A program made the translations under genes and the position numbers. The notes below the pieces were generated by a model. It ran no database searches, had not been told where the DNA came from, and saw only the letters and a program-made list of their open reading frames with translations. Shown piece by piece: positions 1 to 7,954 of a stretch of DNA of 64,000 bases. Numbering within the stretch: the first letter of the stretch is position 1; each line of letters starts with the position of its first letter. Source of the DNA: JADJLQ01 sp044227925 (lineage in GTDB: Bacteria; Bacteroidota; Bacteroidia; Chitinophagales; Saprospiraceae); the NCBI GenBank assembly GCA_044227925.1, contig JBGAVW010000008.1, forward strand, positions 1-64,000. The letters are read 5' to 3'.

Positions 1-1475
1 GATGCACGGGTACAATGACAATACCTAGTGGAGTAGATTTGGTAATGAATGCAAGTCTCACTTTGCCATCAGGCGTGAATAGATTAGTAATTGCAAGTGG
101 AGGGCAGATAATCTATAATACCAACAATGTCTCTTTGATATTAGCTGATGGTGCTATTTTAGATATATTAAATACTTCTCCATCTTCTTCTTCAGATGTT
201 AATGCAGCAATCTACTCTAGTGGCTCTTGTAACAACACCAAGGATATGTATATCGGTGCTACAAAATATTCTGCATGTACTGGAGGTGGAAATGTTTGTA
301 TATTATTTTCTGACCTGGTAGCTGCTGGCGGTACCGCTGAACCAAGTGCCGGCGTTACCGCAGGATCAACGGTAAATGGTAGCAATGCCTGTTACCCATT
401 TAGTTTAAATGTTTCAGTTACAGGGGCAGGTACTATTATTTCTTATTTATGGACTCAAACTTCTGGGCCCGGTACGACTACTATTTCAAATGCCAATACT
501 GCAAATCCAACAATTTCTTCCGCAACTTTAACCGGTAGTTATACTTTTAATGTGGCTGTGGTAGTTTCCGCAATTCCACAAGGTTCAAATTGTACCTCCA
601 ATGCACAGATTACTGTAAATAATTCCATTACTTTATCCATATTCATTCCCATTGTGGCTACTGGTGGTGGCACACCTCAAATTGCCGCCGGAGATTCATA
701 TACCTTGGTTGGTGGTAATGTAACCGTCACTGGTTCTAGTCCTAATTATAGCTGGACTGAGAATGGTGCAGGATTTATTTCATCAGGTGGAACGACTTTG
801 ACGCCTACTTATTCTTCAAATAACCCTTTAGACAAAGGAAACACAGTGGTGTTGACTTTAACTGCTTCAAACCCCGGCTGTTCAGCCACTGCAAATTTCA
901 ATATTCTCGTCCGTACCAAACTACCCATTACCCTTCAGGAATTCACCGGTAAATCTTCCAATTGTTCAAACGAACTTCAATGGAAAGTAGCCGATGCCAA
1001 AAATTTCAAAGAATTTGAATTAGAGTACAGCAAGACGGGTTCAGAATATTATACTATTTCATCTATTCAAGCCAAAGCGGAAACCAGGAATGAGGGCCTA
1101 AATCAAATTTATACCTATACTGACAAAAACAATAAAGGTAAAAACCAATTTTATAGGTTAAAAATGATCGATCTAGATGGAAGTTTTAAATATTCCCAGG
1201 TGATTTCTATTGCCAATGAATGTTTAACTCCTACAGTCAGTCTATTTCCAAATCCATTGAAAAAAGTAAATGATTTACAGTTAGAGGTGTCTAACTTTGG
1301 TGAAAAAATTAAGGGTAAATTGATTGATTTAACGGGTAGAACTATTCAATCTTTTAACTTGAATAATGGTATCAATAAAGTACATATTGATCCTTTTGCT
1401 CACGGCATTTATTGGTTTACACTCAAAGATGAATTGAATAATGAGAAAGTCGTAAAATTCTCTGTTATTAAATAG
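1..1475 (+). CDS. Secreted protein with T9SS type A sorting domain (5' end outside window)
   Basis: The reading frame is open to the left edge (frame starting at base 3), so the gene begins before the window and the first ATG at 15 is probably internal. The visible part is Ser/Thr/Gly/Asn-rich beta-sandwich sequence with PKD/Ig-like segments, then a module typical of Bacteroidota secreted proteins that starts LPITLQEF, and finally a C-terminal domain of about 80 residues opening with SLFPNP and ending KVVKFSVIK. That ending is the classic type A sorting signal read by the type IX secretion system, so the product is probably exported and anchored or released at the cell surface. Ligand or enzymatic function is not visible. 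The gldKLMN genes at the other end of the window encode the matching secretion machinery. Confidence 0.85.
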   Translation, partial: CTGTMTIPSGVDLVMNASLTLPSGVNRLVIASGGQIIYNTNNVSLILADGAILDILNTSPSSSSDVNAAIYSSGSCNNTKDMYIGATKYSACTGGGNVCILFSDLVAAGGTAEPSAGVTAGSTVNGSNACYPFSLNVSVTGAGTIISYLWTQTSGPGTTTISNANTANPTISSATLTGSYTFNVAVVVSAIPQGSNCTSNAQITVNNSITLSIFIPIVATGGGTPQIAAGDSYTLVGGNVTVTGSSPNYSWTENGAGFISSGGTTLTPTYSSNNPLDKGNTVVLTLTASNPGCSATANFNILVRTKLPITLQEFTGKSSNCSNELQWKVADAKNFKEFELEYSKTGSEYYTISSIQAKAETRNEGLNQIYTYTDKNNKGKNQFYRLKMIDLDGSFKYSQVISIANECLTPTVSLFPNPLKKVNDLQLEVSNFGEKIKGKLIDLTGRTIQSFNLNNGINKVHIDPFAHGIYWFTLKDELNNEKVVKFSVIK

Positions 1476-1496
1476 GGCACAAATTCGCCTATTTAA
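1468..1496. terminator. Possible stem-loop terminator between convergent genes
   Basis: A 9-bp perfect inverted repeat (TTAAATAGG / CCTATTTAA) with an 11-nt loop overlaps the stop codon of the secreted-protein gene and lies between it and the convergent photolyase gene. The downstream tract is only moderately T-rich, so termination is plausible but weak. Confidence 0.35.
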
Positions 1497-1560
1497 ACAC
1501 AATATTTTTAGACTAATTATTTTGTCAGTACAATTCAGGTCTTGTAGTAAACACGTTTAG

Positions 1561-2865
1561 TCAAATACCCTCTAGTCCGGCTTTATAAACTTTCAGTGCC
1601 CTTTCTCGTGCCCAGACATGATCGATTATTTCTTTTGGATAAGGTTTTGTAAGGTCGACCCATTTATGTACATACCTCATCCCGGGATCGAATTTTGCAA
1701 GTTGGGCTTTAGGGTTAAATATTCTGAAATAAGGTGCTGCATCACAGCCGGTACCCGCGGCCCATTGCCAATTTCCATTATTGGAAGCAAGCTCAAAGTC
1801 TAACAACTTTTGGGCAAAATAGGCTTCACCCCACCGCCAATCGATAAGAAGATGTTTACATAGAAAGCTCGCAACTACCATTCTAACCCGATTATGCATA
1901 TGTCCTGTTTGATTTAATTCTCGCATACCTGCATCCACCAAAGGATATCCCGTAAGCCCGTTGCACCATGCCTCAAAATTGGTCTCGTCATTCTCCCATT
2001 CAATTTGATCATATTTTGGTTTAAAGGAACGATTGGCGACATAGGGAAAATGAAATAAAATTTGCATAAAAAATTCCCGCCAAATCAATTCGTTTACGAA
2101 GGTTTCATGCATGGCCACACGATTTACTAAAGTCCGTATACTCAACGTACCAAACCGGAGATGTAGTCCTAACTTACTGGTGCCGTTGTCCAGGTATGGA
2201 AGATCCCGGGTTTGAGCATAGTTTTTTATAATATTACTGTAAACTATTTTAGCCGGAAATGTAAAGGAAGAAGTTGTAAATCCAATTTGATCTAAGCCTG
2301 CAATAGCAGTGGGTCCAACCTGCATAAAATGCTTCAGCAAAGACTCTGAAGGGTATCCAGGCAATGTATTCTGATTGAATATTTCTCTCCATTTATTTTT
2401 ATAAGGGGTATATATGGTATAAGGTGTACCGTCAGCTTTGAGTACTTCATCTGGTTTGAAAATCACATGGTCTTTAAACAATCGCATCTGTATACCTTTT
2501 TTGTTTAAAAACTCTGCTATTTTCTCGTCTCTGCTCATGCCATAGGGTTCATAATCTTCATTTGCAAATACAGTGTGTATTCTATATTTATTTATCAATT
2601 TTTTAAAAGCATCCAGGGGGCGATCAAAATAAAATTGTATAGCCGATTTATATTCTGCCAATTTCGCGTTTAAATCCTTCAATTCCCGCCAAATAAATTC
2701 TACTCTCTTATCATCCGATTCCAAGTGTTCCAAAATAGTTATGTCAAAAATAAATATAGGCAATACAGGAAGACCGGATGAAAGGGCCCGGTATAAACCA
2801 TGATTATCCGTAAAGCGCAAATCTCTCCTAAACCAAAAAATATGAATTATTTTGTCCTCTTCCAT
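1561..2865 (-). CDS. phrB: Deoxyribodipyrimidine photolyase / cryptochrome family
   Basis: The 434-residue protein fits a class I photolyase-cryptochrome. The N-terminal Rossmann domain begins with the IFWFRRDLRFTDNHGL signature (residues about 9-24), and the C-terminal FAD-binding domain contains ELIWREFFMQ and NGNWQWAAGTGCDAAPYF, the flavin-pocket and lesion-binding motif. The family uses FADH- and blue light to split cyclobutane pyrimidine dimers in DNA. Length is within the usual range (430-480). It stands alone, convergent with the preceding gene and divergent from the OmpA-like gene. A cryptochrome-like role cannot be excluded from sequence alone, but all visible motifs suit an active repair enzyme. 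Confidence 0.9.
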   Translation of the reverse strand: MEEDKIIHIFWFRRDLRFTDNHGLYRALSSGLPVLPIFIFDITILEHLESDDKRVEFIWRELKDLNAKLAEYKSAIQFYFDRPLDAFKKLINKYRIHTVFANEDYEPYGMSRDEKIAEFLNKKGIQMRLFKDHVIFKPDEVLKADGTPYTIYTPYKNKWREIFNQNTLPGYPSESLLKHFMQVGPTAIAGLDQIGFTTSSFTFPAKIVYSNIIKNYAQTRDLPYLDNGTSKLGLHLRFGTLSIRTLVNRVAMHETFVNELIWREFFMQILFHFPYVANRSFKPKYDQIEWENDETNFEAWCNGLTGYPLVDAGMRELNQTGHMHNRVRMVVASFLCKHLLIDWRWGEAYFAQKLLDFELASNNGNWQWAAGTGCDAAPYFRIFNPKAQLAKFDPGMRYVHKWVDLTKPYPKEIIDHVWARERALKVYKAGLEGI

Positions 2866-3019
2866 AGTCCCAAGATCAGCGTTTTATTATTAATTTGCCG
2901 TACCCACAGTAAATTAGATATTGCATTTTTTATACATATTAAGATTAAAAATATATAAACAAATAGTTTTTTCTAAAGTTTAAACTTTCTAACTTCATGG
3001 CATTTAGGATCATGGGAAG

Positions 3020-3826
3020 ATGAAAAAAATTATATTGTTGATTATCACTTTGTTGTGGATGGCTTACTGGTGGCGATGGTATACATGCAAAATATGTACT
3101 ACCTGTGGCTGCCAAAATAAAGAAATCCCCTCTGATGCTCCAATAATCCCTGAAAACGGCTTTCTTTTGTTCAAAAAAGGAGATACCATGGCACAAGTGC
3201 AACCAGGTTGGGCTCAATACAGAGATTCAATTTTATTTTCTTTGTCGCCCAATCAATATTTGAACATTGAGGGTCAGTACACAGCCTCTGAGCCGAATAT
3301 CAGTACGCTGGAAAACATGGGACTTGCCAGGGCAAATGAAATCAGAAAACTCTTTCCTGATAGTTTATTCTCGAAGATAAAACTCACTTCTTTACTCATT
3401 CCGGAACGACCTACGATGAATGGCTTGCCTTTTGTAGCAAACTCGTTTTCTATTACTACGCAATCAGAAAAAATAGAACAAATTGGTGATAAATCAATAG
3501 TCTATTTCAATTACAACTCGGATCAAAGAATCAAAGATCAAGAAATTGAAACTTATCTTTCCAATTTAGCTGCTAATAATAAAAATAATAGATCATCATT
3601 TGTAATAACCGGTCATACAGATAATACCGGGGATCCCCGTGAAAATATGAAATTAGGATTGAAACGGGCCGAAACTATAAAATCGTATCTCATGTCAAAA
3701 GGTATTGCCTCTGAACGGATCATTACCAAGTCGTTGGGTGATACAGTACCTCTGGCTGATAATAATACCCCTGAAGGACGAAAGAAAAACCGACGCACCG
3801 AAATTGATCTTTTAAATAAACAATAA
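3020..3826 (+). CDS. OmpA-family protein with Cys-rich segment after N-terminal membrane helix
   Basis: This 268-residue protein starts with a short hydrophobic, Trp-rich membrane helix (residues 3-21) followed at once by four cysteines in nine residues (C23, C26, C29, C31; CKICTTCGC). Residues about 165-268 form a clear OmpA C-terminal peptidoglycan-binding domain, with a YFNYNSD start, the VITGHTDNTG motif and NRRTEI near the end. Residues about 70-140 (NIEGQYT ... LGLARANEIRKLF pattern) look like a second, degenerate OmpA-like domain. The gene lies 22 bp upstream of the coiled-coil gene and probably shares its transcript, so a joint envelope role is inferred. Function of the Cys cluster (metal, disulfide or lipidation) is unknown. 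Confidence 0.8.
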   Translation: MKKIILLIITLLWMAYWWRWYTCKICTTCGCQNKEIPSDAPIIPENGFLLFKKGDTMAQVQPGWAQYRDSILFSLSPNQYLNIEGQYTASEPNISTLENMGLARANEIRKLFPDSLFSKIKLTSLLIPERPTMNGLPFVANSFSITTQSEKIEQIGDKSIVYFNYNSDQRIKDQEIETYLSNLAANNKNNRSSFVITGHTDNTGDPRENMKLGLKRAETIKSYLMSKGIASERIITKSLGDTVPLADNNTPEGRKKNRRTEIDLLNKQ

Positions 3827-3848
3827 TAAATTCTTAAATCATCGCTTT

Positions 3849-6800
3849 ATGTGGGAGACATGTTTAAAACATAGCACGGAAATCATAGCGCTTGTACTGG
3901 GTAGTGGAATCTTAGGTTACCTGTGGAGTAAATGGTTCGGCTCTTCTTCTAAAAATGATGGAATGAAAGCTGAATATGAAAATCAAATACATTCACTCAG
4001 TACCAAACTCAGAAATTACGATGCCGAACTTAAAAATGCCCATAGTTTGCAGAGCTCATGGGCCGCTGAAAAAACCGGGCTCCTGGCAAATATTGATGAA
4101 CTGACTGACAAAGCAAATGCAGTTAAAAATTCCTTTACAGGATTTGTTTCACCTGAAGAATACCATGCTCTCCAGGCGAGATTTAATCAGGATATAAAAT
4201 CTGCTGGCGAAAAAGTAAATTCATTGGCAAATGAAAAACTTCTTCTTCAAAAATCTCTTGCCGATCTGGAATCCAGTTCTAAAATGGCTTATGCTGCTTT
4301 AGAGAATAAAGTAAATGAATTGCAAGACCAAGTCCAGATAGCTTTCAACGAAAAAAAGAATTTGGAAGTTAAATTCGAAAGTGATTTGCAAGCAAAATCA
4401 AATGAAATAATAAAATTACAAAGTCAACTGGATGGTGCTTTTTCAAAATATGGAGATACCAGTAAGGAAATCGAAACCTATAAAACCTCTATTGAAAATT
4501 TAAAACAAGCTCTTGAAGGAGCAGAAAACCAAATAGCTCAAAGAGATAAAGAATACCTATCCAAAATTTCTCATACCCAGTCAGACCTGGAATCAGCCAA
4601 TAAAGCCCTGGCCGAAACTGTGGCGAAACTAAATCAATCCGATGAGGCCAATCAAGCAGGAATGGCAAAATTAAATGAAATTACAAGCAGGGTACACCAG
4701 TTGGAAAATGAACTTGCTCAGGCCAGAGCGGAAGCATCAAGCTTTAAGTCAAAAACAGCTGACCTGGACAAACTGACCTCTACTCTCTCTGATGCTGATC
4801 GAAAGGCAAAAGAATGGGAAGCAAGGTGGAAAGAAATGTCTACTGAAGCTGATCAATATAAAGTTGCCCATGCCAATACGGTAAATGAGCGGGATACCCT
4901 AAAACAAAAGATTAATCAATTGGAGTCGGAAATCATTGGTGCTAAAAATCAAGTAGAACAAATAAAAAAAGAACATCAGGCTGAAGCAGAGCACCATGTA
5001 TCTGAGTTCCAAGCAAAACTAATCAATGCTGAGCATGATCTACAAACCTGGCAAAATAAATCACACGAACTGGAAGCTGAAATTGAAAATCTTAAAGCGC
5101 ATATTGAGGAGGCCAATTTAAACCTGATAGAATCAAAAAAACAATATGATGCCCAGCAAATTACCACAGAAGGTCTTACACATCGGGTGCTTGAGTTGGA
5201 AAATCTGGTTGACTCCAGGGTCAATGAATTGACTGCAATCCACAGTGAATTGGCCGAGGCGAATACTAAGGTAATTGCCCTCAATGCCAGTGGAAATAAT
5301 GTAGCCATACAATTAACCGAGGCAGAAAACCGATACAAAGAACTAACCGTTGAAGCTGACCAATATAAAGTTTCCCTTTCTAATACAGCAAAGGAGCGGG
5401 ATGCTCTCAGACAAAGGGTTAATCAACTGGAGTCTGAAATCATCGGTGCTAAAAATGAGGTGGAATTAATTCAAAAGGCCTCTCAAGAAGAAGTGGACCT
5501 CAAGATTACAGAGTTCCAATCAAAACTGGATGAAGCTGCACGGGAATTACAAGCTTGGCAAGACAAATCACAACAACTGGAAGCCGAATTAGAAAATTAT
5601 AAAGCGTACATCGAGGAAACCAATCTGAAACAAATAGAGACAAAAAAACAATATGATGCCCAGCAAAGTATTACTGAGGGTCTGTCACACCGGGTACTTG
5701 AGTTGGAAAACAGGGTAGAAACCAGAGAAACTGAATTGAAAGCAATTTACGATCAATTGGCAGAAGCGAATAATAAAATAAATTCATTTCAAGCCTCAGA
5801 GAATAATGCATCCATTCAATTAGCGGAAGCTGAAAATCGATACCAGGAAATTACCACCAGATTTAATATTGTCCAAACACATTTGGCTGACCTGCAAAAA
5901 TCTACCAATGTATCAGCTCAGCAATTACACGATTTTGAAACAAGAAATAAAGAACTTAATGATAGATTGAATACCATTCAATTACAATTAAATGAAGCAC
6001 ACGAGGCTAACGATACCGGTAACAGGCACTTACAAGGTGTAGAGGCAAAAAATAAGGAGTTGACCGAGCAGGTGATCAAGTTACAAAATCAGTTGGAAGA
6101 TCATAAAGCTTCGGAAAACAGCGCCAAACAAATTCAGGAAACCACCGATGCCAAATTCAAGGAACTAAGTACAAAATTCAATACGGTGCAGTTGCAATTA
6201 GCAGATGCTCTGCGGGTCAAATCGCATCTGGAAGAGTCTATCAACAAAAAGTCAGATGACTTAAATAAAAAGTATCTCGCGGAATCGACTGCATGGCAAA
6301 AAAGAATATCAGATCTGGAAAACGATCATGCAAATAAAGTATCCATCTATCAATCCCGGATCAGTCAATTGGAATCAACTCCTCCGAAAATTGTAGAAAA
6401 AATTGTAGAAAAGGAGGTCGAAGTACCAAAGATCATAGAGAAAATAGTGGAAAAAATAGTTGAGGTACCAAAGATTGTGGAGAAAATAGTCACCGTAGAG
6501 AAAATAGTTAATTTGCCTGCTGTTATACCTGCCAATAAAACCATTCTACCCATCCCGGCTACCGTAGCTAAACCACCGGCAAAAATCAGCACTAAATTAG
6601 TTTCAGATAAAAAAATGACTACACCCAAAACAGGTGTCAAAGTAAAAACGGTTACCACTCCTGCAGCCAGGGAAGTGGATTGGAAAACAGTCTCTGCAAC
6701 ATTTGGAAAGAAAATAAAGGCAAATGATCATATTCTAATAGAAGGAATTGGGCCAAAAATCAATACTTTATTAAAAAAATCCAAAATCACTACCTGGACA

Positions 6801-7421
6801 CAACTCGCCAATACCTCTGTTAAAGACATTCAGGCAATTCTGGATAAAGGTGGCAATAAATTTTCCTTCGCTAATCCTTCTTCCTGGCCCAGACAAGCCA
6901 GCCTGGCTGAGCAAGGAAAATGGGATGAATTAAAAAAATATCAGGATGAATTAAATATTGGGAGAAAAGTCAAGTCGAAATCCAAACCTTCATCCGGGCC
7001 AATCATTTCTGGAATAAAGACCGTTGCGAAAAAAGGGTTAAAAGCGAAGACAATAACTAAAAAGACTACCGTAAAAAAAGTAAATAAACCCGTTATTAAA
7101 AAAACAACTCCTAAACCACTTGATCTGGGCAAGGGTGCATCCATACTCGGGATGAAGTTCAAGGAGAATGATTTAAAGATTGTGGAGGGAATAGGTCCCA
7201 AAATAGAAAAGCTATTAAAAAAAGCTGGTCTTAATACCTGGAAAAAACTAGCTGGCGCAGAAACTAAAACCATTCAAAGCATTTTAGATAAAGCGGGTAG
7301 CAATTATTCATTAGCTGATCCAAAGACCTGGGCTAAACAGTCCAATTTAGCGGCAACAGGAGATTGGGAAAAATTGAAAAAAATACAGGAATCACTGATT
7401 AGCAGGAAAAAAACTAAATAG
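3849..7421 (+). CDS. Membrane-anchored giant coiled-coil protein with two C-terminal helix-hairpin-helix-like modules
   Basis: The 1190-residue product has one N-terminal transmembrane segment (about residues 10-30), then roughly 800 residues of heptad-like Glu/Lys/Gln/Ala/Leu-rich coiled coil. A stretch of VEKIVEKEVEVPKI-type repeats follows at about 840-880, then a Lys/Thr/Pro-rich linker and two related modules of about 85 residues. Each module contains EGIGPKI (E965-K970 and E1113-K1118) followed by an LLKK...TW..LA pattern, resembling the helix-hairpin-helix modules of the 'flap endonuclease-like 5' DNA nuclease' annotation group. No nuclease residues are evident. A 507-bp duplication lies inside the coiled coil. 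It follows the OmpA-like gene by 22 bp. Linking membrane or cell wall to nucleic acid or to another protein is inference. Confidence 0.75.
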   Translation: MWETCLKHSTEIIALVLGSGILGYLWSKWFGSSSKNDGMKAEYENQIHSLSTKLRNYDAELKNAHSLQSSWAAEKTGLLANIDELTDKANAVKNSFTGFVSPEEYHALQARFNQDIKSAGEKVNSLANEKLLLQKSLADLESSSKMAYAALENKVNELQDQVQIAFNEKKNLEVKFESDLQAKSNEIIKLQSQLDGAFSKYGDTSKEIETYKTSIENLKQALEGAENQIAQRDKEYLSKISHTQSDLESANKALAETVAKLNQSDEANQAGMAKLNEITSRVHQLENELAQARAEASSFKSKTADLDKLTSTLSDADRKAKEWEARWKEMSTEADQYKVAHANTVNERDTLKQKINQLESEIIGAKNQVEQIKKEHQAEAEHHVSEFQAKLINAEHDLQTWQNKSHELEAEIENLKAHIEEANLNLIESKKQYDAQQITTEGLTHRVLELENLVDSRVNELTAIHSELAEANTKVIALNASGNNVAIQLTEAENRYKELTVEADQYKVSLSNTAKERDALRQRVNQLESEIIGAKNEVELIQKASQEEVDLKITEFQSKLDEAARELQAWQDKSQQLEAELENYKAYIEETNLKQIETKKQYDAQQSITEGLSHRVLELENRVETRETELKAIYDQLAEANNKINSFQASENNASIQLAEAENRYQEITTRFNIVQTHLADLQKSTNVSAQQLHDFETRNKELNDRLNTIQLQLNEAHEANDTGNRHLQGVEAKNKELTEQVIKLQNQLEDHKASENSAKQIQETTDAKFKELSTKFNTVQLQLADALRVKSHLEESINKKSDDLNKKYLAESTAWQKRISDLENDHANKVSIYQSRISQLESTPPKIVEKIVEKEVEVPKIIEKIVEKIVEVPKIVEKIVTVEKIVNLPAVIPANKTILPIPATVAKPPAKISTKLVSDKKMTTPKTGVKVKTVTTPAAREVDWKTVSATFGKKIKANDHILIEGIGPKINTLLKKSKITTWTQLANTSVKDIQAILDKGGNKFSFANPSSWPRQASLAEQGKWDELKKYQDELNIGRKVKSKSKPSSGPIISGIKTVAKKGLKAKTITKKTTVKKVNKPVIKKTTPKPLDLGKGASILGMKFKENDLKIVEGIGPKIEKLLKKAGLNTWKKLAGAETKTIQSILDKAGSNYSLADPKTWAKQSNLAATGDWEKLKKIQESLISRKKTK
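4844..5857 (+). repeat. In-frame 507-bp tandem duplication inside the coiled-coil gene
   Basis: Two adjacent copies (4844-5350 and 5351-5857) match with a constant offset of 507 bp, i.e. 169 codons, at both ends: the TGAAGCTGA start is at 4844 and 5351, and the GCAGAAAACCGATAC-like end at 5322 and 5829. The copies have diverged (for example KQYDAQQITTEGL versus KQYDAQQSITEGL) but carry no length change, so the duplication is old and the heptad phase has been kept. Confidence 0.9.
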
Positions 7422-7451
7422 CCCTATTTTAAAATATATTTTGTCCTTAGG

Positions 7452-7483
7452 AAAGGTGACTTAAAAATGGTCACCTTTTTATT
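7452..7483 (+). terminator. Rho-independent terminator of the OmpA/coiled-coil transcript
   Basis: The 9-bp perfect stem AAAGGTGAC / GTCACCTTT (7452-7460 and 7470-7478) has a 9-nt loop and runs into a T-rich tail. It lies 30 bp after the stop codon of the coiled-coil gene. Confidence 0.8.
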
Positions 7484-7509
7484 TGGCACAGCCTACTTTT
7501 TAAAATACA

Positions 7510-7535
7510 AAAGCCCGTGACTTTTCACAGGCTTT
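7510..7535. terminator. Second stem-loop after the coiled-coil gene
   Basis: AAAGCC-C-GTGA pairs with TCAC-A-GGCTTT with a single internal mismatch and a 4-nt loop. The T-rich tail is better on the minus strand than on the plus strand, so this may act as a back-up or bidirectional terminator. Confidence 0.45.
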
Positions 7536-7812
7536 CATGAAAAAAACGAATTTTACAATTAAAACCAAAACTTACACAACTCAAATATATATCATATTAT
7601 TAATATTTAATATATGTATATAGCTTTTTTTTAATAGATTTTACACATTTTTATTAATACATATGTATATAATTATATTTCAATTAAATACACATTACAG
7701 TATAAATATATTTATTATACATTAAAATATATTGATTTATACATTACAAAATAATATAATATGTATATATTTGACACTTCAAACTACTTAGTTTTAGTTT
7801 AAAAATGGGAGA

Positions 7813-7839
7813 GCCGGTGTCAGCATCGGCTTTTTTTTT
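7813..7839 (+). terminator. Orphan rho-independent terminator
   Basis: GCCGGTG / CATCGGC (7813-7819 and 7824-7830, one G-T wobble, loop TCAG) is followed by nine T residues. The previous plus-strand gene already ends at the terminator 330 bp upstream, so this one serves either a short untranslated transcript or the leader of the transporter gene that starts at 7955. Confidence 0.75.
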
Positions 7840-7954
7840 AATTTATTTTTAATAGGCTGTCACCCAGGTCATATTACATTCCGACTGAATTTTACTATAT
7901 AGTTTTCATATTCCCCCTAATTCCTATCTTTCCACCTGAAATCTGATTCTTGCC

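Larger units (their letters stand above)
7484..7954. other. Long AT-rich intergenic region with short repeats
   Basis: No gene is visible in these 471 bp. By hand count, 7601-7760 holds about 11% G+C. The 11-mer ATATGTATATA occurs three times (7612-7622, 7661-7671, 7759-7769) and TATACATTA twice, 22 bp apart (7716-7724, 7738-7746). A TATATTTG sequence at 7766-7773 matches the Bacteroidota -7 element TAnnTTTG, although no TTG lies at the right distance upstream. An intrinsic terminator follows at 7813-7839. A promoter/leader or small-RNA locus is possible; AT-rich drift is the simpler reading for the repeats. Confidence 0.6.

Noticed and set aside
7601..7760. AT-rich region considered as a replication origin
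   Set aside because: No DnaA-box cluster and no dnaA, dnaN or other origin-linked gene nearby.
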